Shown piece by piece: positions 1 through 8,276 of a DNA stretch of 64,000 nt. How positions within the stretch are numbered: the stretch's first letter is position 1; each line of letters starts with the position of its first letter. A program made the translations under genes and the position numbers. A model generated the notes under the pieces. The model did not search any database. It was not told where the DNA came from and worked only from the letters and a program-made list of their open reading frames with translations. Source of the stretch: UBA11524 sp964464815 (GTDB lineage Bacteria > Bacillota > Clostridia > Christensenellales > Aristaeellaceae); NCBI GenBank assembly GCA_964464815.1, contig CAYXHF010000001.1, forward strand, positions 1 to 64,000. The letters are read 5' to 3'.

Positions 1-317
1 CTTACCTGGTCAACACCGGCTGGAACGGCACCGGCAAGCGTATCACCATCAAGGACACCCGCGGCATCATCGACGCGATCCTGAACGGCGATATCCTGAA
101 GGCGCCCACCAAGAAGATTCCGTACTTCGACTTTGAAGTGCCCACCGAGCTGCCCGGTGTTGACACGAAGATCCTGGATCCTCGCGACACCTACGCCGAT
201 GCTTCCGAATGGGAGACCAAGGCGAAGGACCTGGCTTCTCGTTTCCAGAAGAACTTTGTCAAGTACACTGGCAACGACGCTGGCAAGGCGCTGGTCGAGG
301 CTGGCCCCAAGGCGTAA
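1..317 (+). CDS. pckA: ATP-dependent phosphoenolpyruvate carboxykinase, C-terminal end (partial)
   Basis: Converts oxaloacetate and ATP to PEP, ADP and CO2, or runs in reverse as a PEP-carboxylating enzyme in anaerobes; cytosolic. Only the last 104 residues lie in the window and the reading frame is open from base 3. The text NTGWNGTGKRITIKDTRG, then TELPGVDTKILDPRDTY and ending KNFVKYTGNDAGKALVEAGP, is the characteristic C-terminus of the ATP-type enzyme (the bacterial PckA family), including the adenine/ATP-pocket segment around GTGKRI. The gene is followed directly by a strong terminator, so it is the last gene of its transcript. Start, promoter and catalytic centre lie off the left edge. 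Confidence 0.95.
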   Translation, partial: YLVNTGWNGTGKRITIKDTRGIIDAILNGDILKAPTKKIPYFDFEVPTELPGVDTKILDPRDTYADASEWETKAKDLASRFQKNFVKYTGNDAGKALVEAGPKA

Positions 318-335
318 TTTTCCCCAAAACAAACA

Positions 336-375
336 AGGGCGACTTGTCTCATGTGAGGCAGGTCGCTCCTTTTTT
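336..375 (+). terminator. Rho-independent terminator of pckA
   Basis: An arm AGGGCGACTTGTCTC and its partner GAGGCAGGTCGCTCC pair around a 4-base loop with a few G-U pairs, followed by six T. It lies 19 bases after the pckA stop codon. Confidence 0.85.
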
Positions 376-418
376 ACGTGCGAAAATAATGCGGGAGTGG
401 TATGAGTTTTTGGAAATG

Positions 419-454
419 AAAAACGCCCTGCTGACTGGAAAAGCAAGCAAGGCG
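419..454 (-). terminator. Rho-independent terminator of the XRE regulator gene
   Basis: Read on the minus strand, CGCCTTGCT and AGCAGGGCG form a 9-bp stem (one G-U pair) around a 13-base loop, followed by five T. It starts at the base after the regulator's stop codon. Confidence 0.7.
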
Positions 455-685
455 CTATTCGGAGTATCGCTGAGGGATGGAGGTTTCGCCGACGAGGTAA
501 TCAATGCTGGTGTTATATAAGCGTGCAGGGCGAATCAAGATGGCGACAGGAATCTCCGTCGTGCCGATTTCGTATTTGCTATAGCAGGTCTGTGTAATAC
601 CGAGAATTTTCGCAATCGCGGATTGCTTCAAGTCATGCTCCTCACGCAAATCACGAATGCGCGGATAGGGAATATGCTGTCGCAA
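455..685 (-). CDS. Small XRE-family (Cro/CI-type) DNA-binding regulator
   Basis: A 76-residue protein that is almost entirely one helix-turn-helix domain. RIRDLREEHDLKQ opens helix 1, QSAIAKILGITQTCYSKYE is the helix-turn-helix, and YNTSIDYLVG is the closing motif of the family. It probably binds DNA as a dimer; target unknown. An ATG 15 bases upstream has no ribosome site and sits 4 bases after a TATAAT box. The TTG start chosen here has GAGGTG 7 bases ahead, which is a normal spacing. The usual Leu of the C-terminal helix (LIKLA in relatives) is Pro here (LIRPA). The gene stands alone between two terminators, so a local or autoregulatory role is possible but cannot be shown. Confidence 0.8.
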   Translation of the reverse strand: MRQHIPYPRIRDLREEHDLKQSAIAKILGITQTCYSKYEIGTTEIPVAILIRPARLYNTSIDYLVGETSIPQRYSE

Positions 686-704
686 GAAAAAGCACCTCAT
701 GACT

Positions 705-710
705 ATTATA
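705..710 (-). promoter_or_regulatory. -10 box of the XRE regulator
   Basis: TATAAT read on the minus strand. A TTGTCA lies upstream but 21 bases away, which is too far for a standard sigma-A spacing, so the -35 is weak or missing. The predicted transcript would begin near the rejected ATG, which supports the TTG start. Confidence 0.45.
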
Positions 711-778
711 GGATAAGCTGAATTAGCCTATTGACAAATAAGCGGAGATACCATGAAAGAGTGCCTGGAAAGCAACAC

Positions 779-820
779 GGGACGCACCGCCATCACAGCA
801 GTGCGTCCCATCTTTTTTTT
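779..820 (+). terminator. Hairpin with a T-run, plus-strand terminator
   Basis: GGGACGCAC and GTGCGTCCC form a perfect 9-bp stem around a 13-base loop, followed by ATC and eight T on the plus strand. No confident plus-strand gene ends here. The neighbouring minus-strand gene ends 12 bases away, but in that direction the tail is GTGTTGCTTTCC, only moderately T-rich. It may block antisense transcription or serve the minus gene weakly. Confidence 0.5.
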
Positions 821-831
821 ATTCAGGAAAA

Positions 832-1176
832 TCAGTCGTCGAATTCCACCATGCCCTGCGTCTCCAGGAAGAGCTGCTGGGCGTCCAGGTAGTCGTCAAT
901 CAGCGCGGCCAGCTTGACGGCTTGCTCCGGCGTCAGGTCGTTGGCTGCAAGCAGGGTGTCGAGAATCGCTTCAATCGCCTCGTCGTCCTCGTAGTAGTGG
1001 TCGCCTGCGTAGCCGTCCTCGTCCAGAACACCAGATGCGTGCATGTACGCCATGTCCGCATCAATCATCTGCGGCACAAGCGTTGCAATCTGGTCGGCTA
1101 GCTCGGGATGGTCGGCCTTGCGAATCACACGGGTGATGAAGGCCGCGGCGGCTGTTTTGTCATAGCCATGCATCAT
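832..1176 (-). CDS. Acidic protein of unknown function
   Basis: A 114-residue protein I do not recognise. It begins MMHGYDKTAAAAFITRVIRK, then is predicted mostly helical and very rich in Asp and Glu (GYAGDHYYEDDEAIEAIL), ending MVEFDD. No signal peptide, membrane segment or cysteine is visible, so it is probably cytosolic. Start choice: a first ATG at 1185 sits directly on the AGGAAA ribosome site, so the ATG pair 9 bases further on (spacing about 10) is more likely. It follows pepF on the same strand after 47 bases with no terminator between, so co-transcription with the peptidase is likely, but that alone says nothing about function. Confidence 0.7.
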   Translation of the reverse strand: MMHGYDKTAAAAFITRVIRKADHPELADQIATLVPQMIDADMAYMHASGVLDEDGYAGDHYYEDDEAIEAILDTLLAANDLTPEQAVKLAALIDDYLDAQQLFLETQGMVEFDD

Positions 1177-1223
1177 AGCACACATTTCCTTTCGTCATGC
1201 GGCATTGGAAGAGCACACAGGGG

Positions 1224-3014
1224 TCAGATGACCGCCTTGAACTGCTCCAGAATGTCCTTGAAAACGTTGAGCGCGCGGCGAACGGGTTCGGGGCTGCTCA
1301 TGTCGATGCCAGCCAGCTTCAGCGCGTCAATCGGGGAGACGGAAGAGCCGGCAGACAGGAACTTGCGGTAGTCGCGCACGGCGCTCTCGCCTTCGGTCAG
1401 AATCTTGTCGCTCAGGCTGACCGCGGCGCACAGGCCCGTGGCGTACACGTACACATAGAACGCACGATAGAAGTGCGGAATGCGCATCCACTCGTTGCCG
1501 ATGTTCTCATCCACCGTGCAGACGGCGCCGTAGTACTTCTTGTTCAGGTCGTAGTAGACCTTCGTCAGGCTCTCGCGCGTCAGCGGCTGACCCTGCTCGG
1601 CCATGGTGTGGGCAATCAGCTCAAACTCGGCGAACATCGTCTGACGGAAGACCGTCGTGCGGAACTGCTCCAGGAAGTGGTTCAGCAGGTACGCCATCGT
1701 CTTCTTGTCATCCTTGAAGGTGTCCAGCAGGTGACGCATCATGGTCGCCTCGTTGCAGGTGGAGGCAACCTCCGCCACGAACAGGCTATAGTCACTCTTG
1801 GGCGCAGGCTGGTTGGTGTTGGAGTAGAAGGAGTGCATGGAGTGGCCCAGCTCGTGCGCGATGGTGAAGGTGTCGGACAGGTTGTCGTTGTGGTTCAGCA
1901 GCACGTAGGGATGGACATTGCGCAGATTGCCGGAGGAGAAAGCGCCGGAGGACTTACCCTTGGAGGGATACACGTCAATCCAGCCACCGTCACGTGCCTC
2001 ACGCAGCTTTGCCAGATAGTCTTCACCCATGGGCTTGAGACCTTCCAGCACCAGATCGAACGCCTTGTCATAGCTCAATTCCATCTGGAAGTCCTTGATG
2101 ATGGGCGTGTACAGGTCGTACATGTGCAGCTCGTCCAGACCCATCAGCTTCTTACGCAGCTCCAGATACTCATTCAGCACCGGAATGGCGTTATGCACTT
2201 CATTGATGAGGTTGTCATAGACGCTCGTGGGAATTTCCAGCGGCTTCATGGCTGCCTCACGGGCCGTCTCGTAATGGCGGGCGCGCGCGTGGAAGACGTC
2301 ATTCTGCACGCTGCCGTTATAGGTGGCGGCGATGGTGTTGCCGAACTTACCATAGGTATCCATGATGCCATCGAAGGCGCACTTACGCACGTTACGGTCG
2401 TTGCTACGGATATACTGGGAGTAGTTGCCTTCCGTCAGCGGCTGCGTCGTGCCGTCGGCCATCGTCACATCCGGGAACTGCATATCCACGTCGGTCAGCA
2501 TGCCGAAGATATTATTCGGCGCCTGGCCTACCTGACCCATCATGGCCAGCAGCTTTTCCTGCTCCTTCGGCAGGGAGTGCGGCTTCTGGCGCAGCAGCTG
2601 GCGCAGGAAGGCATCATAATCGGACATGGCAGGATCGTCAGCCATGTCACGCAGCGCGGCTTCATCCATGGCCAGCAATTCCGGCTGGAAGAAGGAGAGC
2701 ATGGTGCCCACCTGCATTCCCATCTGGGAGACGCGGGCGCGGAGGTTCTGGGCAACAGGGTCAGCGTTATCGGTTTCACGGCGCAGGAACGCGTAGGAGA
2801 AAACCGGGCTCAGCTGCTCATCGAGCTGGAAGTAATCCTGAATCGCCTTACGAGGATTTTCGGCGACCTTACCTTCATAGGCGGTGAAAGCCTTTGCACT
2901 TTCCAGGACAGCGGCGAGGGCCTGTTCCCAAGCTTCATCGTTAGGGTAGATATGGGTCAAGTCCCACTTATATTTAGCGGGAATCTGGTCACGAGTACGA
3001 AGCTGTTCAGACAT
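1224..3014 (-). CDS. pepF: Oligoendopeptidase F (M3B zinc metallopeptidase)
   Basis: Cleaves short peptides in the cytosol; in low-GC Gram-positives it takes part in peptide recycling. The 596 residues match the usual length near 600. The zinc motif HELGHSMHS is at residues 387-395, with the third ligand probably in EVASTCNEATMM some 25 residues later. The N-terminal domain starts RDQIPAKYKWDLTHIY, typical of the family. Start: ATG of MSEQLRTRD, with GAGGA 8 bases upstream; an earlier in-frame ATG overlaps that ribosome site. A promoter (TTGCTT, 17 bases, TACAAT) lies just upstream. The acidic unknown gene follows downstream. Confidence 0.93.
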   Translation of the reverse strand: MSEQLRTRDQIPAKYKWDLTHIYPNDEAWEQALAAVLESAKAFTAYEGKVAENPRKAIQDYFQLDEQLSPVFSYAFLRRETDNADPVAQNLRARVSQMGMQVGTMLSFFQPELLAMDEAALRDMADDPAMSDYDAFLRQLLRQKPHSLPKEQEKLLAMMGQVGQAPNNIFGMLTDVDMQFPDVTMADGTTQPLTEGNYSQYIRSNDRNVRKCAFDGIMDTYGKFGNTIAATYNGSVQNDVFHARARHYETAREAAMKPLEIPTSVYDNLINEVHNAIPVLNEYLELRKKLMGLDELHMYDLYTPIIKDFQMELSYDKAFDLVLEGLKPMGEDYLAKLREARDGGWIDVYPSKGKSSGAFSSGNLRNVHPYVLLNHNDNLSDTFTIAHELGHSMHSFYSNTNQPAPKSDYSLFVAEVASTCNEATMMRHLLDTFKDDKKTMAYLLNHFLEQFRTTVFRQTMFAEFELIAHTMAEQGQPLTRESLTKVYYDLNKKYYGAVCTVDENIGNEWMRIPHFYRAFYVYVYATGLCAAVSLSDKILTEGESAVRDYRKFLSAGSSVSPIDALKLAGIDMSSPEPVRRALNVFKDILEQFKAVI

Positions 3015-3062
3015 GATAAAATTCCTCATTTCTGCCGTAAACGGCGAATTATGGTCAAGTTT

Positions 3063-3091
3063 ATTGTACGCTCCTTTCGGAGAAAAAGCAA
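3063..3091 (-). promoter_or_regulatory. Sigma-A-type promoter of pepF
   Basis: On the minus strand TTGCTT, a 17-base spacer and TACAAT. The spacer contains CTCC/GGAG, a small inverted repeat. About 50 bases lie between the -10 and the pepF start. Confidence 0.65.
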
Positions 3092-3141
3092 GTACCAGGG
3101 GAAAAGAATATACCCCAAAGACAGAACACCAAACCCTATCA

Positions 3142-3260
3142 CGCGGAAACTGTCAAATCACGTCATCAACTCCATCGCGAAATGGGTTTTGAAAGGGCCG
3201 ACGGCCCTTCGCAGGTCAAGGGCAGCGCCCTTGTGGGGTCTGGGGTAAAGCCCCAGAAGT
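3142..3260 (+). repeat. Dispersed intergenic hairpin repeat, copy 1
   Basis: A roughly 120-bp element that recurs at 23.1-23.4 kb in the same orientation. Shared blocks are CACGCGGAAA, ATCGCGAAATGGGT, GCCCTTCGCAGGT, AGGGCAGCGCCCT and GGGTCTGGGG-AAGCCCCAGAAG. It holds three consecutive hairpins: AGGGCC/GGCCCT, AAGGGC/GCCCTT and CTGGGG/CCCCAG. The loops and the first 40 bases differ from the 23-kb copies while stems are kept, suggesting the structure matters or the element is old. No coding capacity is evident. Confidence 0.8.
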
Positions 3261-3558
3261 GCAATCAAAAAGGCGCACTCAATCCTCTTCACCATCCAGC
3301 AAAGCACGCGCTCGCAAAGTCGCGGAGACTAACTTTCTTTCCTCATGGCAAGAAACAAGCATGGTTAAACAAGAACTGCTTGGTTTTCTCCGTTGCGGCT
3401 AGGCATTGTTTGCTGCAACCAAGGGGCTTTCCGCTCATCGCCAGTGTGGCTCACACCCTTGGAACCCTTTGCGTAGATGAATTTTTTTGCAGCAAAGGTT
3501 TTTGAAATTGACTTCTTTGCTCGTGCTGGATTTTGTAAGCAATCATTAGCGGTTGCTT
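3261..3558. other. Intergenic stretch with no recognised feature
   Basis: About 300 bases between the repeat and the topB stop. I see no gene with a ribosome site and no promoter with both boxes. A small 6-bp hairpin (GCAATC/GGTTGC) just after topB could be a weak terminator. The rest is lower in GC than its surroundings and looks like decayed or repeat-flank sequence. Confidence 0.5.
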
Positions 3559-5754
3559 TTATCCGCGTTTGACGGAGCGGCGCTTTTCGTAGGTGATGGG
3601 GCGGTAGACGCTTGCGGTGGTGGCGCCGTTGGGGAAGAAGGCAATCGTGTCGTTTTGTAAGATGATGATGCCGCTAGAGCCTTGCAGCTGCGTCTTATCC
3701 AGAAGAAGCTGGAGTAGCTTGGCGGTGAGTGTCGGGCCGCCGCCTTGTTCGAGACAGTCCTTCCAGAGCGTAAAGTGACAGCCTTCCGCAAAACGGGAGC
3801 AGAAAAAGCTCCGCGGGTTTTCCAGTACTTGCCCCTTGTGGCATACGGGACAATGACAGCCTTCGACCGGGTCGCCGCGTAGGACAAGAGCGTGCGCACG
3901 TTGCTTGCGACGACCGTCGTCGGGGAATTCAATGTCGGCGCGGTTGTTGCGGGCGTAGTTGACAAGGAAGGTGGAGAATTTGCGGATGCTGTCCATGAAC
4001 TTGTCCGCGTCCTGTTCGCCATCGGTGATGCGGTCAAGCGCAAGCTCCCAGCGGCCGGTCATTTCTGGGGAGGAAAGCTCCTGCGGGACGATGGCAATCA
4101 GCTGAACGCCCTTATCGGTGGCGAGAATCGTCTTGCCCTTGCGGATGGCGTAGCCGACCTTGATGAGACGCTCAATGATGTTGGCGCGTGTGGCAGGTGT
4201 GCCAATGCCACGTCCTTTCATTTGACGGGCGATTTCCTCATCGGTGGATTCGCGCCCGGCGTTTTCCATCGTGGCAAGGAGAGAGGCGTCGTTGTGCTGT
4301 GCCGGCGGCTTCGTCTTGTCGGCCTTGACCTCGCTGCCAATGACGGTGCGCACATCGCCAGCGGTAAGCGGCGGTAGAACGGTGTCCTCCTCGGCATCGG
4401 CGGGCTTTTTGCGGCTGCGGCTTGTGGGCGGCGGATTCTCCAGCGGAGGAATGTCGTGCCAGCCGTTCTGAATCACAACACGGCCGTTGGTGCGGAAACG
4501 GTGTTCGCCGACGCCTGTGATGACCTTCGTGGCGTCAAATTCGCATGCCGGATAGAAGGCCGATAGCATGCGGCGCGTCACCATATCGTAGAGCTGACGC
4601 TCATCGGGCGATAGGGTGTCAAGCCGGATGCGGCGCGGCGTGGGAAGGATGGCATGGTGGTCGGTCACTTTGGTTTCGTCGATGGTGCGCTTGCTGACGG
4701 GAAGGTGCCCATTGGGGAGCGCACCGGCAATCAGCTTCTGGTAATTGTCAGGGAGCATCTTCATCGTCTGTACGACGCGAGGAATCATGTCCGGCGGCAG
4801 ATAGCGGCTGTCGGTACGCGGATAGGTGAGCGCCTTGTGCGTTTCGTAGAGGGATTGTGCCAGCTTCAGCGTTTTGTCAGCTGTGAAGCCGAGCAGGCGG
4901 TTCGCGTCGCGTTGCAGGGAGGTCAGGTCGTAGAGCTGCGGCGGTAATTCGCGCCCACGGGTCGTCTCGGCAGAAAGAACGGTGGCCGTCTGGCCCTGAA
5001 TCTGAGCGGCAATCTCCTTGGCGGTCTGTACCTTGGGGATGTGCGTGTTGGGATTGAGCGCCTCGGAGAACCACATGCCCTTGTAATCGCCGAAATTGGC
5101 GGTCACGGTGGCGTACTCCTCGGGCTTGAAGTCCTCAATTTCCTTGCGGCGCTTGACCAAAATAGCCAGCGTCGGCGTCTGCACACGGCCAACGGAGAGG
5201 AGCGCGTCATAGCGCAAGGTGAAGGCGCGGCTGGCATTCATGCCAACGAGCCAGTCGGCCTGTGAGCGGCACTGTGCGCTGCGGTAAAGACCGTCGTAGG
5301 CGCTGCCGCTCTTGATGCTGCGGAAACCCTCCTGAATCGCTTCGTCCGTCATGGAGGAAATCCAGAGACGGTCAAAGGGCTTGTGACAATTGGCCTTTTG
5401 ATAGATGTAGCGGAAAATCAATTCACCTTCGCGCCCTGCGTCTGTTGCGCAGATGAGCCGGTCAGTGTCCGGCGCGTTGATGAGGTCGCGGACAACCTGA
5501 AACTGGTCGCGACTGCTGTGGATGACCTTGAGCGGAATATCGTCGGGCAAAATGGGGAGCGTGTCAAAGCGCCACTGCTTGTACTTTTCGTCCAGCTCAT
5601 CCGGTTCTACCAGTGTGACCAGATGACCTACGGCCCAGGTGACGATGTATTCTTCGCCCATCAGGCAACCACGGCCGTTTGTCTTGCAGCCCAAAACGCG
5701 GGCAATATCGCGCCCAACGCTGGGCTTCTCGGCAATCACAACGGTGCGTCCCAT
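3559..5754 (-). CDS. topB: DNA topoisomerase III (type IA)
   Basis: Relaxes and decatenates DNA by a single-strand passage mechanism; acts on the nucleoid. 731 residues. The Toprim domain opens with VVIAEKPSVGRDIARVLG, and the metal-binding acids sit in DAGREGELI (residues 105-113). LLSVGRVQTPTLAILV (185-200) is the usual core motif, and the catalytic tyrosine is Tyr311 in YPRTDSRYL. Six cysteines between about 633 and 667 look like a zinc-binding C-terminal domain. Start: ATG of MGRTVVIAE, with AAGGGAG upstream; the frame is open 27 codons further but without a ribosome site. It is divergent from folC, and the two promoters overlap. Confidence 0.95.
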   Translation of the reverse strand: MGRTVVIAEKPSVGRDIARVLGCKTNGRGCLMGEEYIVTWAVGHLVTLVEPDELDEKYKQWRFDTLPILPDDIPLKVIHSSRDQFQVVRDLINAPDTDRLICATDAGREGELIFRYIYQKANCHKPFDRLWISSMTDEAIQEGFRSIKSGSAYDGLYRSAQCRSQADWLVGMNASRAFTLRYDALLSVGRVQTPTLAILVKRRKEIEDFKPEEYATVTANFGDYKGMWFSEALNPNTHIPKVQTAKEIAAQIQGQTATVLSAETTRGRELPPQLYDLTSLQRDANRLLGFTADKTLKLAQSLYETHKALTYPRTDSRYLPPDMIPRVVQTMKMLPDNYQKLIAGALPNGHLPVSKRTIDETKVTDHHAILPTPRRIRLDTLSPDERQLYDMVTRRMLSAFYPACEFDATKVITGVGEHRFRTNGRVVIQNGWHDIPPLENPPPTSRSRKKPADAEEDTVLPPLTAGDVRTVIGSEVKADKTKPPAQHNDASLLATMENAGRESTDEEIARQMKGRGIGTPATRANIIERLIKVGYAIRKGKTILATDKGVQLIAIVPQELSSPEMTGRWELALDRITDGEQDADKFMDSIRKFSTFLVNYARNNRADIEFPDDGRRKQRAHALVLRGDPVEGCHCPVCHKGQVLENPRSFFCSRFAEGCHFTLWKDCLEQGGGPTLTAKLLQLLLDKTQLQGSSGIIILQNDTIAFFPNGATTASVYRPITYEKRRSVKRG

Positions 5755-5847
5755 GGCTTGCTGCTCCCTTCTTTCATGATGATTGGTTGGATGAATGCCT
5801 GTAAACCTGGGCGTGGATGCGCAGGGAAAAGGCATCAGAACTTTCCT

Positions 5848-5876
5848 ATTCTACCACATTTGACGCAATCAGGCAA
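5848..5876 (-). promoter_or_regulatory. Promoter of topB
   Basis: On the minus strand TTGCCT, a 17-base spacer and TAGAAT. Its -35 side overlaps the folC promoter on the other strand. Confidence 0.6.
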
Positions 5877-5888
5877 GCATGGTATAAT
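5860..5888 (+). promoter_or_regulatory. Promoter of folC
   Basis: TTGACG, exactly 17 bases, TATAAT: a near-consensus sigma-A promoter. The predicted leader is about 75 bases. Confidence 0.8.
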
Positions 5889-5969
5889 AACATGCAACTA
5901 CTTATTGGGACGCGCTGTGTATGCGTCCTGTAGGCTTTGTGCGAACGCACATGAAGGAAGGGACGTTTG

Positions 5970-7265
5970 ATGCTGGACAGCAATCAGGTGGTGGAGGCCA
6001 TTCATGGCAGCTACGCCACGGGCAGCAAGAATGGCTTTCAGAACGTGCTGGGGCTGCTGGAAAGAATGCGCAAGGCGCTGCCGGAAAAAAAGGCGGTGCC
6101 GGTCATCCATGTCGCGGGAACGAACGGCAAGGGAAGCACCTGCGCGATGCTGGAAAGCGTGCTGCGCCATGCGGGATATAAAACAGGCCTGTATACATCG
6201 CCGTTTTTGCAGGCGTATCAGGAGCGAATTCGCCTGAATGGTCTGCCACTGGATGAGGAGCGGATGGTGCGCTATGGCAATCCGCTGGTGGACGCAGCCG
6301 AAAGCATGCGCCAGGAGGAAAATGCCTTCGTAACGCCCTTTGAGATGGGAACGGCCTTGGCGCTGGCTGTGTTTGCCGGAGAAGCATGCGATGTGGCCAT
6401 TGTGGAAGTGGGCATGGGCGGCAGGAAAGACCCGACGAATATCGTTTCGCCGATTTTGTGCGCCATTACCGCGATTGGGCTGGATCATCAGGCGTATCTG
6501 GGCGATACGCTGGCAGCCATTGCGAGCGAAAAAGCGGGCATTATCAAGCCCAATGTCCCCGTGGTCTGCCATCCGGCGGATGCGGCGGTGCAACAGGTGT
6601 TTGCAGAGGCCGCGGCGGCGGTGCATGCGCCCTTGCGCCAATTGACCCATGCGGCGATTTCACATGCGACCTATGATGCGCATGGGGCGTGCGTCAGCTA
6701 TCAATTGCAGCAGCCGTGGCAGGCGCTTCGCCTTGCCCTGCCGGGAGAGCATCAGGCAGATAACGCCATGAGCGTATTGGCGATGGTGGAGGAGCTGCGG
6801 GCGCAGGGCTGGCACATCACCGATGATGCGGTGCGTGAGGGCCTTGCGAAGACGGTGTGGCCCGCACGGCTGGAATGGTGCGGACAGGTGCTGCTGGATG
6901 GGGCGCATAACCCGCAGGGCGTGCAGGCGCTGCGCCACTTTGTGGAGCGCCATTTGCCTGATACGCGCCGTGTGCTGCTCTCTGGTGTGCTGTCCGATAA
7001 ATTGCAGGAGGACATGCTGCGCGATTTTGCAGCCATGGCGCAGACGGCAGTGACCGTGACGCCGGATAATCCTCGTGCGCTGGATGCACAGGTGTATGCG
7101 CAGGCCCTGTCGGCGCATGGCATACATGCACAGGCGGCCGCATCGCTGGAAGAGGGACTTCAAACGGCACGGACGCTGGCAGGTGAAGACGGCATTGTGA
7201 TTGCGGCGGGATCGCTGTATTTTGCGGGTAGCCTACGAACAGCGTTGGGACTGAATTGGCGCTGA
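5970..7265 (+). CDS. folC: Bifunctional folylpolyglutamate/dihydrofolate synthase
   Basis: Adds glutamate to dihydropteroate and to folates, using ATP; cytosolic. 431 residues, normal for the Mur-ligase-like FolC family. The P-loop is in VIHVAGTNGKGSTCAML (GTNGKGST at 50-57), followed by KTGLYTSPFLQAYQERI, the folate-binding loop. VGMGGRKDPTN and, near residue 310, DGAHNPQG mark the central and C-terminal domains. Start: ATG preceded by GAAGGAAGGG; a TTG directly ahead of it is less likely. First gene of a transcript with its own strong promoter; rsmH follows after 63 bases. Confidence 0.94.
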   Translation: MLDSNQVVEAIHGSYATGSKNGFQNVLGLLERMRKALPEKKAVPVIHVAGTNGKGSTCAMLESVLRHAGYKTGLYTSPFLQAYQERIRLNGLPLDEERMVRYGNPLVDAAESMRQEENAFVTPFEMGTALALAVFAGEACDVAIVEVGMGGRKDPTNIVSPILCAITAIGLDHQAYLGDTLAAIASEKAGIIKPNVPVVCHPADAAVQQVFAEAAAAVHAPLRQLTHAAISHATYDAHGACVSYQLQQPWQALRLALPGEHQADNAMSVLAMVEELRAQGWHITDDAVREGLAKTVWPARLEWCGQVLLDGAHNPQGVQALRHFVERHLPDTRRVLLSGVLSDKLQEDMLRDFAAMAQTAVTVTPDNPRALDAQVYAQALSAHGIHAQAAASLEEGLQTARTLAGEDGIVIAAGSLYFAGSLRTALGLNWR

Positions 7266-7328
7266 TTAGGAAATGTCTTTTTGACGAGATTTCGTATCAA
7301 TTGTGCGGAAGAAGTGAGGGAAAGCAAC

Positions 7329-8276
7329 ATGGAATTTATCCACGAACCTGTTTTGCTCAATGAAGTGCTGGAATGGATGGCCGTCAAGCCGGATGGTGTC
7401 TATTGTGATGGCACACTGGGCGGCGGTGGCCATAGCGGCGCGATGCTGCGCCAGTCGGGCGGCACGGCGTCGCTCTATGGCATTGACCGCGATATGACGG
7501 CCATTCAGGCGGCCAGTGAGCGTTTGCACGAATATCCGGGCTTCCATGCGCTGCATGGCAATTTCCATGACGGCAAGGCGCTGCTGCAGGCGGCAAATGC
7601 GCCACTACTGGACGGTGCGCTGCTGGATCTGGGCGTGTCCTCACCGCAGCTGGATCGTGGCGAACGCGGCTTTTCCTATCACGAGGATGCGCCGCTGGAT
7701 ATGCGCATGGACGTCAGTCAGGGCATGACGGCGGCCGAGCTGCTCAACACCTACAGCGAGCAGGAGCTGTGCCGCATCATCCGCGATTATGGCGAGGAAA
7801 AATGGGCCGCGCGTGTGGCGGCCATGATTTGCGAGCATCGCGCCAAAAAGCCGATGGAGACGACGTTCGACCTGGTGCATGCGGTCGATGCCGCGATTCC
7901 CAAGGCCGTGCGCCGTAAGGATGATGGCCATCCGGCACGCAGAACCTTCCAGGCCATCCGCATCGCCGTCAATGACGAGCTGGACCCGCTGGACAAGGCA
8001 ATTTGCGATTTTGTGGACTGCCTGAAGCCGGGTGGCCGTATGCTGGTGATTACCTTCCACTCCCTGGAGGACAGACTGGTGAAGCGTTGCTTCCAGCGTT
8101 TGCAGAACCCTTGCACGTGTCCGCCGAAAGCGCCCATCTGCACCTGCGGCAAGAAGCCGATGGTGAAGGTGCTGGCCAAGGGTGCAGTTGCACCTACGGC
8201 AGAGGAAGTGGAGCGCAATCCGCGCGCCCGTTCGGCGAAGCTGCGCGTCTGCCAGAAGCTGGAGGTGCAGGAATAA
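7329..8276 (+). CDS. rsmH: 16S rRNA (cytosine-1402 N4) methyltransferase
   Basis: Uses SAM to methylate N4 of C1402 in the ribosomal P site. 315 residues. The SAM-binding motif CDGTLGGGGHSG is at residues 26-37, with GIDRDM, DLGVSSPQLD and GRMLVITFHSLEDRLVKR further on, all family signatures. Start: MEFIHEPVLLNE with GAGGG 10 bases upstream; a longer frame lacks a site. Its stop TAA shares one base with the ATG of rsmI, which modifies the same nucleotide. In most bacteria rsmH sits in the division/cell-wall cluster; here it does not. Confidence 0.95.
   Translation: MEFIHEPVLLNEVLEWMAVKPDGVYCDGTLGGGGHSGAMLRQSGGTASLYGIDRDMTAIQAASERLHEYPGFHALHGNFHDGKALLQAANAPLLDGALLDLGVSSPQLDRGERGFSYHEDAPLDMRMDVSQGMTAAELLNTYSEQELCRIIRDYGEEKWAARVAAMICEHRAKKPMETTFDLVHAVDAAIPKAVRRKDDGHPARRTFQAIRIAVNDELDPLDKAICDFVDCLKPGGRMLVITFHSLEDRLVKRCFQRLQNPCTCPPKAPICTCGKKPMVKVLAKGAVAPTAEEVERNPRARSAKLRVCQKLEVQE

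Noticed and set aside
753..917. 54-codon plus-strand frame beginning ATGAAAGAG after GGAG
   Set aside because: It runs through a terminator hairpin and then antisense to a likely gene; the product is low-complexity Arg/Pro.
1197..3248. 683-codon open frame on the plus strand
   Set aside because: It is the antisense of pepF, with His/Gln/Val-rich text typical of reversed G/C-rich codons, and no ribosome site.
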